This document shows, one piece after another, positions 63,249-64,000 of a stretch of 64,000 nt of DNA. Numbering within the stretch: position 1 is the stretch's first letter; each line of letters starts with the position of its first letter. A program made the position numbers and the translations under genes. The DNA is from Luteibacter sp. OK325 (GTDB lineage Bacteria; Pseudomonadota; Gammaproteobacteria; Xanthomonadales; Rhodanobacteraceae), in contig NZ_QAOX01000008.1 in the NCBI RefSeq assembly GCF_003050935.1, forward strand, positions 62,001-126,000, read 5' to 3'. Under the pieces are notes generated by a model. It ran no database searches, was not told the DNA's origin, and was given only the letters and a program-made list of their open reading frames with translations.

Positions 63249-63872
63249 TCAGTGAATGAAAATGAGGGCGATGACCGCCGGAAGGACGAAACCGAGGGCC
63301 ACCATCGGCCAGGTCATACGACGTTGCCCCGCGTGCATCTGCAGCAGGAGCAGGCCGGTGAGTGCGAAGACGACACAGGCCAATGCGAACACGTCGATGA
63401 ACCAGCTCCACACCGGACCGGTGTTGCGGCCCTTGTGCAGGTCGTTCACGTAGGCGAGCCATCCGCGATCCGTGGTCTCGTACTGAACCTGGCCGGTCTC
63501 CCGGTCGATGCTGACCCAGCCATCGCCACCGGGCCGCGGCATCGACACGGCCACTTCGTCGTCGCTCCAGTCGCCCGCGCGTCCTTCGATGTGTGCTCCG
63601 GTGTGTGCGGCCACGAATGCGGCGATCGATATCGGCAGCGGCGCGGATTTCTCACGCGGCGCGACGAGGTGGCTGAGCAGTTCGGGTGGCAGGGTGGCTT
63701 GGCGTCGCTCGACGTGCGGCGACGCTTCGATGCGCGCAGCATGATTGAGCGTGAATCCCGTCACCGAGAACAGCAGGAGCACCACCAGCGAGATGGCCGA
63801 ACTGATCCAGTGCCAGCGGTGCAGGTGCTTTAGCCAGAACGCACGGCGTTGCCGGTCGACGGTGTCGCGCAT
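63249..63872 (-). CDS. PepSY-associated transmembrane protein
   Basis: 207 residues. TM helix near 24-44 (SSAISLVVLLLFSVTGFTL), a periplasmic PepSY-like domain (~50-150, with DRETGQVQYETTDRGWLAYVNDLHKGR), then two TM helices. The pattern HLHRWHWISS plus LNDLHKG is that of PepSY_TM proteins of iron reduction/uptake operons. First gene of the minus-strand operon behind the Fur-like box. Confidence 0.9.
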   Translation of the reverse strand: MRDTVDRQRRAFWLKHLHRWHWISSAISLVVLLLFSVTGFTLNHAARIEASPHVERRQATLPPELLSHLVAPREKSAPLPISIAAFVAAHTGAHIEGRAGDWSDDEVAVSMPRPGGDGWVSIDRETGQVQYETTDRGWLAYVNDLHKGRNTGPVWSWFIDVFALACVVFALTGLLLLQMHAGQRRMTWPMVALGFVLPAVIALIFIH

Positions 63873-63925
63873 GCGGTTGAGGGCCCCTGCAGCCAGTGGT
63901 CGGAAAGCCTGGTGATGTTAACAGC

Positions 63926-63945
63926 AATGCGAATCGTTCGCAATT
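63926..63945 (-). promoter_or_regulatory. Fur-box-like palindrome upstream of the PepSY operon
   Basis: AATGCGAATCGTTCGCAATT, a near-perfect inverted repeat around ATCG with the GAAT/TTC core of Fur boxes, 54 bases before the PepSY start. With ferric-reductase-like genes downstream it suggests repression by Fur-iron. Confidence 0.6.
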
Positions 63946-64000
63946 GAGGCAACGTGAACGGGGCCGAAAATCCTGCCACGACAACATGCGTGCGTCTCCT

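Overview
The window is high-GC bacterial chromosome. Its gene orders (asmA-like/mutY/yggX; rpsB-tsf-pyrH-frr-uppS-cdsA-dxr-rseP-bamA-lpxD-fabZ-lpxA-lpxB-rnhB; glnD-dapD-arsC-like-dapE) point to a gammaproteobacterium of the Xanthomonadales/Lysobacterales, most likely a Rhodanobacteraceae member such as Luteibacter or Dyella. The placement is inferred from synteny and protein character, not from a search.

Layout. Positions 1-2175 hold the end of an AsmA-like gene, mutY and yggX, then tRNA-Phe(GAA) at 2242-2317. Positions 2267-15681 are an integrated element of about 13.4 kb, bounded by 53-bp direct repeats made from the 3' part of that tRNA. Its right end carries a tyrosine integrase, an AlpA-type regulator and a HUH-type replication protein, all in one orientation. 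Its cargo is: (i) a tightly overlapping operon of an MmeI-like adenine methyltransferase, an SF2 helicase and a GIY-YIG (T5orf172-like) nuclease, the best candidate in the window for an unusual anti-phage system; (ii) a serine recombinase; (iii) a nucleoside-2-deoxyribosyltransferase/TIR-like protein with a winged-helix-like tail; (iv) a HIRAN-domain gene apparently broken at a run of seven C; (v) two tiny zinc-ribbon proteins; (vi) a secreted/lipoprotein gene divergent from an XRE regulator, with nested palindromes between them.

From 15.8 to 28.8 kb is mixed housekeeping and accessory chromosome: a lipoprotein, a repeat-built coiled-coil protein, an EEP-family hydrolase, a membrane acyltransferase, a secreted prolyl-aminopeptidase-like hydrolase, parC, a Nudix hydrolase, a phosphodiester-glycosidase-like protein, a large unknown exported protein, and the lysine/DAP genes dapE and dapD. 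From 28.7 to 47.8 kb lie glnD, map, the translation genes rpsB and tsf, pyrH, frr, and the isoprenoid, phospholipid, lipid A and outer-membrane assembly run. The tsf-pyrH spacer is about 1 kb and filled with nested inverted-repeat elements. From 48.2 to 55.4 kb is a molybdenum-cofactor region (moeA, a moaC-moaB fusion, moaE, moaD, moaA; divergently XdhC-like and MocA-like) followed by a Tat-exported molybdopterin oxidoreductase with its membrane cytochrome b, so synthesis, insertion and one likely client enzyme sit together. Then come an HU-like protein, a BlaI/BlaR1-like pair, a HAD phosphatase and, on the minus strand, a probable iron-controlled operon (PepSY protein, DUF2271, DUF4198, ApbE, flavoprotein reductase) behind a Fur-box-like palindrome.

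REP-type palindromes recur in intergenic spaces. One 156-bp composite of two REPs around a conserved spacer occurs twice, 24 kb apart, in opposite orientation.
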